64,000 bases of DNA. Source: Sphingobium yanoikuyae (GTDB lineage Bacteria > Pseudomonadota > Alphaproteobacteria > Sphingomonadales > Sphingomonadaceae). The position numbers and the translations under genes were made by a program. The stretch spans positions 5,091,849 to 5,155,848 of the forward strand of contig NZ_CP139979.1 in the NCBI RefSeq assembly GCF_034424525.1. The letters are read 5' to 3'. The notes under the pieces were generated by a model. It ran no database searches and was not told the DNA's origin. It worked only from the letters and a program-made list of their open reading frames with translations. Positions 1 through 8,760 of the stretch are shown piece after piece. How positions within the stretch are numbered: position 1 is the first letter of the stretch; every line of letters starts with the position of its first letter.

Positions 1-1631
1 ACCCGCCAACGGGCCTGCACCGCCTCGGCGGCAAAGCCGGCTTCGGCAAAATGCGCGGCGGCATCGGCGGCCAGGTCGGCCCACAGGCCGCGCAGCCGGT
101 CGAGGTCCAGCGCATCGGCGGGCGCGCTGCACGATCGTTCCTCGTCGATCGCCGGATGGGCGACCAGCGTGCCGAGCGCGGAGAAAGTGGGGGAGGCGCG
201 GGGCACCAGCACCTGGTCGATCCCCAGATCCTGCGCCTGGATCGCGGCGAAGGCCGGGCCGTTGCCGCCATAGGCGAGCATCGCCATGTCGGTCGGATCC
301 ATGCCCTTGGCCGCCGTCGTGCGCCGCACCGCCTGGGTCATATTGGCGTTGACCAGCCGCCAGCAATCGAACGCTGCCTGCTGCGCATCATAGCCCAGCT
401 CCGCGCCCAATGCCGCGAACGCCTCCGCCACGCCCTCGTCGCGCAGGCGGAAACTGCCGCCGGCAAAGCCTTCGCCGGTGGAGAGGATGCCCAGCATCAG
501 CAGCGCGTCGGTCACGGTCGGCCGCAAGCCGCCCCGGCCATAGCAGATCGGCCCCGGCGCCGCGCCGGCGGAGGCAGGCCCGACCTTCAGTTCGCCCTTG
601 TCGACATGGCAGATCGATCCGCCACCCGCGCCCAGCGTCTCCACCTGCACCATCGGCACACCGACCAGATAGCGATGATGCATGTTCCATCCCGCTTCGG
701 CCGGCGCGGCGCCGTCCTGCACCACCGACATGTCGTAACTGGTGCCGCCCATGTCGACGCACAGCAGGTTGCGATAGCCCTTGGCGCCGCCGGTCCGCGC
801 CGATGCGATGACGCCGCCGGCCGGGCCGGAAGCGAGCAGGCGGATCGGCGCGGCTTCGATGTAAGCGCGGGTCATGACCCCGCCGGACGCCTGCATCACC
901 ATCAATTGCTTTGCATAGCCGGCGTCGGCGAGCCGACTGACCAGTCGTTCGAGATAGGCGTTCACGCGCGGCGCGACATAGGCGTTCACCACCGTCGTGC
1001 TGATCCGGTCATATTCCGGCGCGCGCGACAGGATGCGGTGCCCAAGCGAGACGGGGATGCCGGGCATCTCCTCCGCCACGATCTGCGCCACCCGATCCTC
1101 ATGATCGCCATTCACATGGGCGAAGATCAGGCCGATCGCGACGGATTCGACCCCTTGCTTGCGCAGCTTGGTGCAGGCCTCGCGCACCGCCTCTTCGTCC
1201 AGTGCCTCATGCACGCTGCCATCGGCCAGCACCCGTTCGGGCACGGTCAGGCGGCGGCGGCGCGGCACTATCGGGATCGGCGGCTCCAGCCGCACGTCCC
1301 AGATGCTTTCCTTGTAGCCGCGTCGATATTCCATCTCGTCGCGGAAACCCTGGGTGGTGATGAGGCCGGTGACGGCACCGTCCATCTCGATCAATATATT
1401 GTCGGCGACGGTGGTGCCGTGGACGATCGCCTCGCAGCGCTGGAGGAAGTCGCCCAGCGACAGCCCCTCCTTGCCGGCCAGCGTCTCCAGTCCTTCCATC
1501 ACGCCAATCGAGCGATCCTGTGGGGTGCTGAGATTCTTGTGCAGGATGACCTGACCGTCCTTTGGCCCATCCTTCAACAGGGCGAAGTCGGTGAAGGTGC
1601 CGCCAATATCGATGCCGACGCGATAGCTCAT
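1..1631 (-). CDS. hyuA: Hydantoinase/oxoprolinase subunit A (partial, continues past left edge)
   Basis: This is the ATP-dependent hydantoinase/5-oxoprolinase A-type subunit. The N-terminus MSYRVGIDIGGTFTDF has the acetate/sugar-kinase-like phosphate-binding motif GIDIGGTFTD (residues 6-15). Later segments such as LLCVDMGGTSYDMS and LAYGGNGPAF are typical of the family. About 543 codons are visible and roughly 150 residues are expected beyond the window. The ATG overlaps the stop of the B subunit by 4 bp (ATGA), so the two are translationally coupled and probably form one complex. Family members hydrolyse cyclic amides (hydantoins, 5-oxoproline) or carboxylate ketones using ATP. The substrate cannot be read from sequence. 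The Rieske oxygenase and amidohydrolase upstream suggest a late step in a ring-cleavage pathway. Confidence 0.9.
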   Translation of the reverse strand, partial: MSYRVGIDIGGTFTDFALLKDGPKDGQVILHKNLSTPQDRSIGVMEGLETLAGKEGLSLGDFLQRCEAIVHGTTVADNILIEMDGAVTGLITTQGFRDEMEYRRGYKESIWDVRLEPPIPIVPRRRRLTVPERVLADGSVHEALDEEAVREACTKLRKQGVESVAIGLIFAHVNGDHEDRVAQIVAEEMPGIPVSLGHRILSRAPEYDRISTTVVNAYVAPRVNAYLERLVSRLADAGYAKQLMVMQASGGVMTRAYIEAAPIRLLASGPAGGVIASARTGGAKGYRNLLCVDMGGTSYDMSVVQDGAAPAEAGWNMHHRYLVGVPMVQVETLGAGGGSICHVDKGELKVGPASAGAAPGPICYGRGGLRPTVTDALLMLGILSTGEGFAGGSFRLRDEGVAEAFAALGAELGYDAQQAAFDCWRLVNANMTQAVRRTTAAKGMDPTDMAMLAYGGNGPAFAAIQAQDLGIDQVLVPRASPTFSALGTLVAHPAIDEERSCSAPADALDLDRLRGLWADLAADAAAHFAEAGFAAEAVQARWR

Positions 1632-3433
1632 GCCGCGATCCGCTCCCCGCGCAATGCTGCCGTGGCGGCATGGTCCACCGCCAGGCTGTAATCTTCGATG
1701 GCGCCGGTCAGCACCACGCCATAAAGGTCGCGGGCGGCGGTGATGCTCACCAGTTCGTCCAGCACATCCTCGCACACCGCCTGCGGATCGCGGCGCAGCG
1801 CCGGGCCGAAGCCCGCGCCGCCGCCATGCTGATAGGCAATGACGGCCCCCGCCGGCAGTTGCGCCCGCGCCGTCAGCTCGACCCGATATTCGTCGGGCGT
1901 CCCGACCTGAAAATGATTGAGATAGGGGGTGCCGTCGGCACCACCGGCGAGGCCACTGATCGGATGATCGTGGCTGACCATCCAGGCCATCGCCATCGCC
2001 GGTTCCAATATCCGTTTCACGTTGCGGCTACCCGGCATACCACGCCACTGGCCCGCGCCGCCGCTGTCGGTGACCAGTTCGCGGCTGATGTTGATGACCG
2101 GGAAGCGCGCCTCGCCATCCTCCGCCTGCGACAGCAGCAGATTGCCGAGCGAGACCGGGCAGCTGCCCCAGCCATCGATACCCTGCACGGCGGATACGTC
2201 CATCGACCGGCAATCGACGCCCTGGTCCATCCACATCTGGCCGCCCGCGTCGAAGCCGATCACCGCATTGGGCATGCCGATCTTGTAGACCTGCGGCGCG
2301 GACCGGTCCGGCGCGACCTGCGACAGGGCGACGCACACTGCCTCGGTAATCTCGCAGGCGGGGTGGAAGGAGCCGAGCGCCGCCGGGCGGTTGGGCGCGG
2401 GGTGGGCGATGCAGCCTTCGGGCAGGATGATCTCGACCGCGTTGAACAGCCCTTCATTCTTGACGATGTCGGGATCGATGCTGGCGGCGATCTGGGTCAT
2501 GATATAGCCGCGCGAATTGGCAAAGGTGTTCCACACCCCGACCAGATCCTGCCGATCGTCGGTGCCGTTGAGGTCGACGGTCAGCTGGTCGCCGGCCACG
2601 GTGCAGCCGACCTGGACGCGGATATCCCTGGTCCCCATCGTGTCATGATCGATATGGACGGTCGCGCCATAATGGCCGTCGCGCCAGGCGGAGACGGTGG
2701 CGCGCATCTGCCGTTCCGACTGGTCGATCGCATGATTGACCGCGGCCCGCACCGCGTCGGCCCCCCATTTGTCGAGGATCGCGCGGATCGATACGGTCGC
2801 CTTCTCGACCGCGCCGATCATCGCGGCGAGATCGCCGGCGAAGCTGGGGAAACGGTTGTTGCGTTCGAGCAGGTGGATGGCATCGCGCCGCTTCTGCCCG
2901 CGATGGACCAGCTTCAGGCAGGGGATGGCCAGGCCTTCGGTGAAGATGTCGGTGGCGTCGAGGGTGAAGCCGCCCGGATCCTTGCCGCCGGTATCGCCCT
3001 GATGCGCCTGCAGCGCCTGCACCAGCACCAGTTCGCCCGCCGCGTCATAGACCGGGGCATAGACATTATAGTCGGGCAGGTGGCCCCCGCCATAATCGGG
3101 GTCGTTGCCGACGAACACATCACCCGGCCCCCAGTCATAATCCTGCTGCTGCATCAGCCCATAACGGACGGTGAGCTGCGACACGAAGGTCAGATGCGGC
3201 GTGCCGATCGACCCCATGGCCAGCCGGCCATGGGCATCGACGATCGCCGCATTGCGCTCGTTCGACTGGTTGATGATCGGCGAGGAAGCGGCACGGCCGA
3301 GATGGGTTGTCGCCTCATAGCAGACGGTTTCCAGCGCGCCGCGAATGATGCTGGCCGTGACCGGATCGATCACCGTCGCGGTCGGCAGGGGCGGGCGCTT
3401 GGCGGCCAGCCGGGCGTTGAGGGCAAAGGACAT
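1628..3433 (-). CDS. hyuB: Hydantoinase/oxoprolinase subunit B
   Basis: A 601-residue hydantoinase B/oxoprolinase protein, close to the usual length. Family features include VDPVTASIIRGALETVCYEA near the N-terminus, GDVFVGNDPDYGGGHLPD (a D/G-rich family signature) and the C-terminal stretch INISRELVTDSGGAGQWRG. It should pair with the A subunit encoded immediately downstream, whose start codon lies within its stop region. It begins 9 bp after the stop of the Rieske oxygenase gene, so it is the third cistron of a four-gene minus-strand operon. Assignment to the family is secure. Whether it acts on hydantoin, 5-oxoproline, an N-methyl lactam or a ketone is unknown. Confidence 0.92.
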   Translation of the reverse strand: MSFALNARLAAKRPPLPTATVIDPVTASIIRGALETVCYEATTHLGRAASSPIINQSNERNAAIVDAHGRLAMGSIGTPHLTFVSQLTVRYGLMQQQDYDWGPGDVFVGNDPDYGGGHLPDYNVYAPVYDAAGELVLVQALQAHQGDTGGKDPGGFTLDATDIFTEGLAIPCLKLVHRGQKRRDAIHLLERNNRFPSFAGDLAAMIGAVEKATVSIRAILDKWGADAVRAAVNHAIDQSERQMRATVSAWRDGHYGATVHIDHDTMGTRDIRVQVGCTVAGDQLTVDLNGTDDRQDLVGVWNTFANSRGYIMTQIAASIDPDIVKNEGLFNAVEIILPEGCIAHPAPNRPAALGSFHPACEITEAVCVALSQVAPDRSAPQVYKIGMPNAVIGFDAGGQMWMDQGVDCRSMDVSAVQGIDGWGSCPVSLGNLLLSQAEDGEARFPVINISRELVTDSGGAGQWRGMPGSRNVKRILEPAMAMAWMVSHDHPISGLAGGADGTPYLNHFQVGTPDEYRVELTARAQLPAGAVIAYQHGGGAGFGPALRRDPQAVCEDVLDELVSITAARDLYGVVLTGAIEDYSLAVDHAATAALRGERIAA

Positions 3434-3442
3434 GAGCCTGCC

Positions 3443-4852
3443 TCAGCGTCCGGGCCGCAGCGGCGGCATGGCGACATAGCGGTCGACCGCCTGCTCGAAA
3501 TGGCGGATGCGGATTTCCTGATAATTGCCCAGCGTCAGGCCGCGCTTGGCGCTCGCCTCTATCCCTTCCTGTTGCAGGAACAGATTGTCGGTATCCTGAT
3601 CGAGAATCCTGCCAAAGCCCGCATCCATGCCCGGCGCCTCGCAGAAGCTCTGATCGTCGGTCAGCAGGATCGGTTCGGCCGGTTCGGGGCGGGCGCCACC
3701 ATCCGGCACCGGCCGCAGGAAGAACACCTCATAGATGCAGCGGCGATGGTCCCTTGGGTCCGGGCGGAAGCGATAGACCATCGGCAGCGACACGCCGGGG
3801 AAGAGATAGGTGTTGGGGAAGAGCGTGTAGGAGAAACAGTCGAGCATCTCGCTGTCGGATGTGGCGCTCAGGTCGCTGCCGGTCGCCGCGCCGAACATGG
3901 TGCGGAACAGGTCGGCCATCGCCTGGCGCGCGGTGCCGTTGCCCACTTGCGGCCGATCCTCGCTCAGCACGGACGCGTCGCCGACGGTGAACTGGTCGAG
4001 AATATCCTGCTCGGAAAAGCGCCCCTCCAGATGCGGCGATGCGACGCCCAGGCAGGAGATGAAGCGGTTCACATGATTGCCATAGACATCATATTGGCTG
4101 TTCGCGTCGGCATTGGACGGGGCGACCTGCGGGTGGGTCTCGATCACATGATAGGCCTCCATGAAGGCCTCGATCGTCAGCTTCCAGTTGGCCGGAAAGC
4201 TCTTCTGGACATGGAGGTGGATATAGCGATCCTCCAGCTTCCACGCCTTTATATGGGCCAGCGCCTCGGCGCCCAGATACTCTTCCAGGTTGGGCGCATC
4301 CGGGTCCATGTTGATCCACACGAACCCGCCCAGCGTCTGCACGCGGACCTGCGGCAGGGCGTTGTTGGCCGGGTCGACATGGGGGAAGTCCCAGGGGCAG
4401 GTGATGCTCTTGCTGGACCCATCCACGTTCCAGCTCCAGCCATGGAAACTGCATTTGAACTCGCTGGCACAGCCTGCCGATCCCGAGGCGCGTAGCTTGG
4501 TGCCGCGATGCAGGCAGGCGTTGTAATAGGCACGGATTTCGTCCGCCGCGACGCGGGTGATGATGAAGCTGTGGCGGCCGATCTCATAGACCTGATAGTC
4601 GCCGACCTCCGGTATATGCTCTTCGCGGCAGGCGAATTGCCAGCTGCGCGTCCACAGGCTTTCCATCTCGCGCCGGGCAAAATCGGGGTCGATATAGCGA
4701 TCGGTGGAAATGTCCTCGCTGCCCAGGAAGGCGTAAGATTCACTGCGCACCCAGCCGGGCGCGGCGATCCTGTCGCGGGCGATGATGTCCTGCGTGCTGA
4801 TCGCCGGGCAGCGGGCGTCGCCCGCCGCCATCGGGCCGCTTTCCATGTTCAT
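3443..4852 (-). CDS. Rieske-type aromatic ring-hydroxylating oxygenase alpha subunit
   Basis: A 469-residue oxygenase subunit. The Rieske 2Fe-2S ligands are visible as C113-L-H115 and C134-S-F-H137 (CLHRG and CSFHGW). The mononuclear iron histidines are H235 and H240 in EAYHVIETHP, and an acidic ligand is likely in the C-terminal LDQDTDN segment. Family members use O2 and electrons from a ferredoxin/reductase pair to hydroxylate, demethylate or cleave aromatic and N-substituted substrates. No beta subunit is adjacent, so it is probably an alpha-only enzyme. Its ATG overlaps the stop of the amidohydrolase gene by 4 bp. The ferredoxin at 6315 is a candidate electron donor; no reductase gene is present in the window. 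Confidence 0.93.
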   Translation of the reverse strand: MNMESGPMAAGDARCPAISTQDIIARDRIAAPGWVRSESYAFLGSEDISTDRYIDPDFARREMESLWTRSWQFACREEHIPEVGDYQVYEIGRHSFIITRVAADEIRAYYNACLHRGTKLRASGSAGCASEFKCSFHGWSWNVDGSSKSITCPWDFPHVDPANNALPQVRVQTLGGFVWINMDPDAPNLEEYLGAEALAHIKAWKLEDRYIHLHVQKSFPANWKLTIEAFMEAYHVIETHPQVAPSNADANSQYDVYGNHVNRFISCLGVASPHLEGRFSEQDILDQFTVGDASVLSEDRPQVGNGTARQAMADLFRTMFGAATGSDLSATSDSEMLDCFSYTLFPNTYLFPGVSLPMVYRFRPDPRDHRRCIYEVFFLRPVPDGGARPEPAEPILLTDDQSFCEAPGMDAGFGRILDQDTDNLFLQQEGIEASAKRGLTLGNYQEIRIRHFEQAVDRYVAMPPLRPGR

Positions 4853-6141
4853 GCAACTCTCCGTTGGGCGGGCGTGGCACAGTCGGTCAGGCCGGGCGCG
4901 ATGCGGTGGATCGCGCCGTCCTTCATCACCATGGCCAGCCGGTTTTTGTCTTCGAGGATGGTGACGTCGGCCAGGGGATCGCCGTCCACCAGCAGCATGT
5001 CGGCGAGCGCGCCGGGCACCAAAGTGCCCAGATCGCCCTGGTCGCGCATCGCCTGCCCGCCATTGCGGGTGGCACAGGCCAGCGCGCCGGCCGCGTCATA
5101 GCCATAATAGTCGATCATCAGCTGGATATCGCGGGCGTTGGTGCCCTGCGGGTTCCAGGCCAGGCCATAATCGCCGCCGATCAGGTGGCGGATGCCGCGC
5201 TTGCGCAACGCGCTGTGCGTCTCGACCGATGCCTCGATCAGTGCGGGGATGCCCATCGCGTCGCAGGCGGCCCGGCTGATCCACGGCTCGCCATGATGGA
5301 TCATCGCGTGGAACAGCCCGATCGAGGGCGCGATGACAATCCGGTCCTTCGCTTCCTCCAGCATGTCGAGCAGTTCGCTGTCGGCATATTCGACATGGAA
5401 CAGGCCATCGCCCCCGGCGCGGACGCAATATTTGCTGCCCTCTATCGACCGGCTATGGGCGTTCACCTTGCGGCCGAAGGCATGGGCGGTGTCGACTGCC
5501 ATCTGCACTTCCGCGAAACTCATCGGCGTTACATGGGCCGGGCTGCCGGGATAGAAGGGGTCGCCCGAGACATCGAGCTTGATATTGTCGCAGCCCTCGC
5601 GGATCGCTAGCCGCACAGCGCGGCGCATCTCCTCCGGCCCGTCGACGACACAGGAAATGCCGATGCGCGGATTGTGCAGCCTGCTTTCGTCGCCCATGCC
5701 GCCGGTGACGGTGATCTCGGTCGATCCGGCGCGGATGCGGGGGCCGGGGATATGGCCGGCATCGACCGCGTCGCGCACCGCCACGTCCAGCTTCAGCTTG
5801 GCGGCCGATGCGCCATAGCAGCTGGTGAACCCCTGATCGATCAGGCGCCGGGCCATGCGCGCGGTGATGAGCGTATGGGCTTCGGGCGAGGGCGCGATCA
5901 GATCCTCGGTCGAGGCCGCGTCGCCAAAGGAGATATGGGCATGGCCTTCGGTGAGGCCCGGCATCAGCGTCTTGCCGCTGCCGTCGATGACCTGATCGGC
6001 CGGCGCACGACCGGCGGTGGCATCCGGCCCGACCGCAAGGATGCGGTTGCCTTCAATCAGTAGGTCGCCGACAAAGGCGGGGCTGCCGGTGGCGTCCCAG
6101 ATGGTGGCGTTGGTGATGAGCGTGGTCGACACGGACGGCAT
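4849..6141 (-). CDS. Metal-dependent amidohydrolase
   Basis: A 430-residue amidohydrolase-superfamily enzyme (imidazolonepropionase/Xaa-Pro dipeptidase-like branch). The N-terminal beta-sandwich is followed by the metal-binding motif H67-A-H69 in PGLTEGHAHISFGD. Later come KLDVSGD (possible bridging lysine region), KVNAHSRS, LFHVEYAD and GGDYGLAWNPQG, whose Asp is a plausible catalytic residue. The C-terminus has the usual GTLVPGALADMLLVDGDPL strand. No signal peptide is seen, so it is cytoplasmic. It is the promoter-proximal gene of the minus-strand operon and is divergent from the ferredoxin-P450 operon. It probably hydrolyses an amide or cyclic amide intermediate; substrate unknown. Confidence 0.9.
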   Translation of the reverse strand: MPSVSTTLITNATIWDATGSPAFVGDLLIEGNRILAVGPDATAGRAPADQVIDGSGKTLMPGLTEGHAHISFGDAASTEDLIAPSPEAHTLITARMARRLIDQGFTSCYGASAAKLKLDVAVRDAVDAGHIPGPRIRAGSTEITVTGGMGDESRLHNPRIGISCVVDGPEEMRRAVRLAIREGCDNIKLDVSGDPFYPGSPAHVTPMSFAEVQMAVDTAHAFGRKVNAHSRSIEGSKYCVRAGGDGLFHVEYADSELLDMLEEAKDRIVIAPSIGLFHAMIHHGEPWISRAACDAMGIPALIEASVETHSALRKRGIRHLIGGDYGLAWNPQGTNARDIQLMIDYYGYDAAGALACATRNGGQAMRDQGDLGTLVPGALADMLLVDGDPLADVTILEDKNRLAMVMKDGAIHRIAPGLTDCATPAQRRVA

Positions 6142-6314
6142 CCTCTTCTGCCCGCCAGACTAGGCTGCGGCCGCCCGCCGCCCAATGACTGCACGCGCAC
6201 TTGGCATGTCCTCTCGCCGCCGCCCGGCCTGCCGCGCCAGTCAAGCGGCTGCGCGGCGCCATGCCTTTCCGCGTCCGGCGCCATCGGCCATCCTGCCCCT
6301 TCATGAGGAGAAGG

Positions 6315-6638
6315 ATGTCGATGGTGCGGGTCACCTTTGTGGATGTGCATGGCGTGGAGCAGGCGGTTGCCGGGGAGGGCGACCTGTCGCTGATGGAACT
6401 GGCCAAGGCGAACGGGATCGACGGCATTGCCGCCGACTGTGGTGGTGCCTGTTCCTGCGCGACCTGCCTGGTCCATGTCGATCCGGCCTGGGTCGATCGC
6501 ACCGGCGCGCCCGACGATGTCGAATATGCGATGCTCGACATGGTGTCCGATGTCGCCGGCGACACCAGCCGCCTCGCCTGTCAGATCCGCCTGACGCCGG
6601 CGCTCGACGGCCTGCGCGTCGTGGTGGCGCAGCAATGA
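6315..6638 (+). CDS. 2Fe-2S ferredoxin (putidaredoxin type)
   Basis: A ferredoxin of about 107 residues, beginning MSMVRVTFVD. Cluster ligands lie in DCGGACSCATCLVHVD, with the fourth in RLACQI near the C-terminus, the adrenodoxin/putidaredoxin pattern. Longer readings upstream are Arg/Pro-rich and unlikely. A GAGGAG ribosome site at 6305-6310 supports the ATG at 6315 or the in-frame ATG at 6321. The stop overlaps the P450 start (ATGA), so the pair is co-translated. It is the probable electron donor to that P450 and possibly also to the Rieske oxygenase. No ferredoxin reductase is encoded nearby. Confidence 0.9.
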   Translation: MSMVRVTFVDVHGVEQAVAGEGDLSLMELAKANGIDGIAADCGGACSCATCLVHVDPAWVDRTGAPDDVEYAMLDMVSDVAGDTSRLACQIRLTPALDGLRVVVAQQ

Positions 6639-7915
6639 CGCAAGGCACCCTGGCGCCCGAAGCGCGCAGCCTGCTCGACACGGCGTCGATGACCGATCCG
6701 ATCATCTCGGCGCGGCCGCGCGCTTATTATGCGGCGATGCGGTCGTTCGACCCGGTCCATTGGGACGAGAAGCTCGGCATGTATCTGGTGTCTCGCTATG
6801 AGGATATTGCCACGATCCAGCAGGATCCGATCACCTATTCGGTCAACAAGGGCTATCACACGCAGCAGGCCAAGGGCTTCCAGCAGGAGTTCCAGGAGAT
6901 ATTGGAGCGAGACGGCGGCGGCTATTTCCCCGACGCGATCATGTCCGATCCGCCCTATCACACCCGCATCCGCAAGCTGATGGAAAAGGCGTTCAGCGCC
7001 CATCGCGTCAAGGAACTGGAGCCGCGGATCGAGAAGGTGGTGATCGACCTGATCGACAGCGTCGCCGACCGGGGCGAGGCGGACGCAGTGCAGGATTTCG
7101 CGGTGCCGCTGACGGTGCGGATCATCTGCGAGCAACTCGGCCTCGACTGGAACATGAAGGACCGCATCGCGCGCTGGTCGATCGCGGTGACGGCCCAGAT
7201 CGGCCGGATGCAGGATCGGGAACAGATGCTGGGCCATGCGCGCGAGATTTGCGACCTGCAGCACTATCTGATCGCCAAGATGCGCGAGCGCGAGGCCGAC
7301 CCGCGCGAGGACATGATTTCCGACCTGGTCCATGCCCGCGATGCCGAGGGGCAGGCGTTGACCTTTGCCGAGGCTGTGTCGCTGATCCGGGCGCTGCTGA
7401 TCGCCGGCAATGAGACGACGGCGACCGCGCTCGGCAATCTCTTCTACATCCTCGCGACCCGGCCGGAGATTGCCACCTTGTTGCAAGCGTCGGTGGACGA
7501 CGACCGGTTGATGAACCGTTTTGTCGAGGAGTTGCTGCGGATCGAACCACCGGTGCGCGGCCTGTCGCGCATGACCACGCGCGAAGTGGAACTGGGCGGC
7601 AAGACGCTGCCGGCGGGCGCGCATCTGCTGCTCATGTATGCCTCCGCCAACGATCAGGAGGATGTGTTCCCCGATCCACGCCGCTTCGATCTCGACCGAC
7701 CCAATATCGGTCGGCACCTGTCCTTTGGCGGCGGCGTCCATCGCTGCATCGGCCTCGCGCTCGCGCGGATGGAGATAAAGGTCGCCGCGCGCGAGATCGT
7801 CCGGCGGATCGGCGATATCGAACTGGCGATCGCGCCCGAGGAGATACGCTATCTGCCCACGGTCGCGACCCAGTCGATCGAGCGGTTGCCGATCCGCTTC
7901 ACCCGGCGGGGTTGA
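6635..7915 (+). CDS. Cytochrome P450 monooxygenase
   Basis: A soluble bacterial class I P450 of 426 residues. Visible landmarks are the I-helix AGNETT (257-262), the K-helix E299-L-L-R302, and the haem-binding loop FGGGVHRCIG with the thiolate ligand Cys371. Length and motifs are complete, so it should be active. The gene overlaps its ferredoxin upstream by 4 bp. Its stop lies 5 bp before the ATG of the dehydrogenase downstream, giving a compact ferredoxin-P450-SDR operon. A P450 that hydroxylates and an SDR that oxidises the resulting alcohol is a common pairing. The CYP family and substrate cannot be assigned by eye. Confidence 0.94.
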   Translation: MTQGTLAPEARSLLDTASMTDPIISARPRAYYAAMRSFDPVHWDEKLGMYLVSRYEDIATIQQDPITYSVNKGYHTQQAKGFQQEFQEILERDGGGYFPDAIMSDPPYHTRIRKLMEKAFSAHRVKELEPRIEKVVIDLIDSVADRGEADAVQDFAVPLTVRIICEQLGLDWNMKDRIARWSIAVTAQIGRMQDREQMLGHAREICDLQHYLIAKMREREADPREDMISDLVHARDAEGQALTFAEAVSLIRALLIAGNETTATALGNLFYILATRPEIATLLQASVDDDRLMNRFVEELLRIEPPVRGLSRMTTREVELGGKTLPAGAHLLLMYASANDQEDVFPDPRRFDLDRPNIGRHLSFGGGVHRCIGLALARMEIKVAAREIVRRIGDIELAIAPEEIRYLPTVATQSIERLPIRFTRRG

Positions 7916-7920
7916 GGCGC

Positions 7921-8760
7921 ATGGCAGGGGAACTGGCGGGCAAGGTCGCCATCGTCACCGGCGGCGCGGGCGGCATCGGCCGGGCCACGGTGGAATTGTT
8001 CGTCGCCGAAGGGGCGAGGGTGCTGATCGCCGACCGCGATGGGACGGCCGGCACCGCGCTGGCGGCCGCGCTCGGGCCATCGGCGCTGTTCATGGCCGTC
8101 GATGTCGCCGACCGGGCGCAGGTGCAGGCGATGGTCGCGCGCGCGGTCGATGCCTTTGACGGGTTGCACATATTGTTCAACAATGCCGGGATCAGCTGCG
8201 CGCCCTTCCCGCATTTCCTGGATGACAGCCTGGCCGATTTCGACCGGGTGATGGCGGTCAATCTGCTGGGGCCGATGCTGGGAACGCAGGCGGCGGCCCG
8301 GCACATGAAGGATCATGGCGGCGGCGTCATCCTCAACAACGCCTCGATCGCGGGCCTGCTCGCCGGACAGGCGATGATGAGCTATCGCGCGTCGAAGGCG
8401 GGACTGATCCAATTCTCCAAGTCGGTGGCGATCGACCTGGCGCAGCATGGCATCCGCGTGAACTGCCTGGTGCCCGGCCATATCCGCACCAGCCTGTCCT
8501 CCTTCAGCGCCCAGGGGGCAGAGGCGGACCGGGCGGCGCGGGTCGATGCCGCGATCGACGCGGTCTATCTCTCCAACCAGCCCTTGAAGCGGCGTGGCGT
8601 ACCGGACGACGTGGCGCAGGCGGCCCTGTTTCTGGCCAGCGACCGCGCGCGCCAGATCACCGGCATCGCCATGCCGGTCGAGGGCGGGGTGGTTGCCGGC
8701 GATCCGGTCAACCATCTGGAGGATATATTGGCGGCGCGGGCTCAGGCGCTTTCCGACTGA
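7921..8760 (+). CDS. Short-chain dehydrogenase/reductase
   Basis: A classical SDR of 279 residues. The cofactor motif is TGGAGGIG (13-20), followed by the NNAG motif, the catalytic Ser in NNASIAG, and Y155-R-A-S-K159. The acidic residue after the second strand (IADRDG) favours NAD(H). ATG 7921 is preferred over an in-frame TTG at 7912. It probably oxidises a hydroxyl group made by the neighbouring oxygenases. The last 19 bp overlap the 3' end of the convergent TetR-type regulator. Confidence 0.92.
   Translation: MAGELAGKVAIVTGGAGGIGRATVELFVAEGARVLIADRDGTAGTALAAALGPSALFMAVDVADRAQVQAMVARAVDAFDGLHILFNNAGISCAPFPHFLDDSLADFDRVMAVNLLGPMLGTQAAARHMKDHGGGVILNNASIAGLLAGQAMMSYRASKAGLIQFSKSVAIDLAQHGIRVNCLVPGHIRTSLSSFSAQGAEADRAARVDAAIDAVYLSNQPLKRRGVPDDVAQAALFLASDRARQITGIAMPVEGGVVAGDPVNHLEDILAARAQALSD

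Noticed and set aside
51..1691. Long plus-strand open frame across the hyuA region
   Set aside because: It is antisense to a gene with clear hydantoinase A motifs, and its product is Arg/His/Gly-rich low-complexity, as expected from an antisense frame in high-GC DNA.
1670..4495. 941-codon plus-strand open frame opposite hyuB and the Rieske gene
   Set aside because: Antisense to two genes with conserved motifs; composition is biased (His, Gly, Arg, Asp) and no domain is visible.
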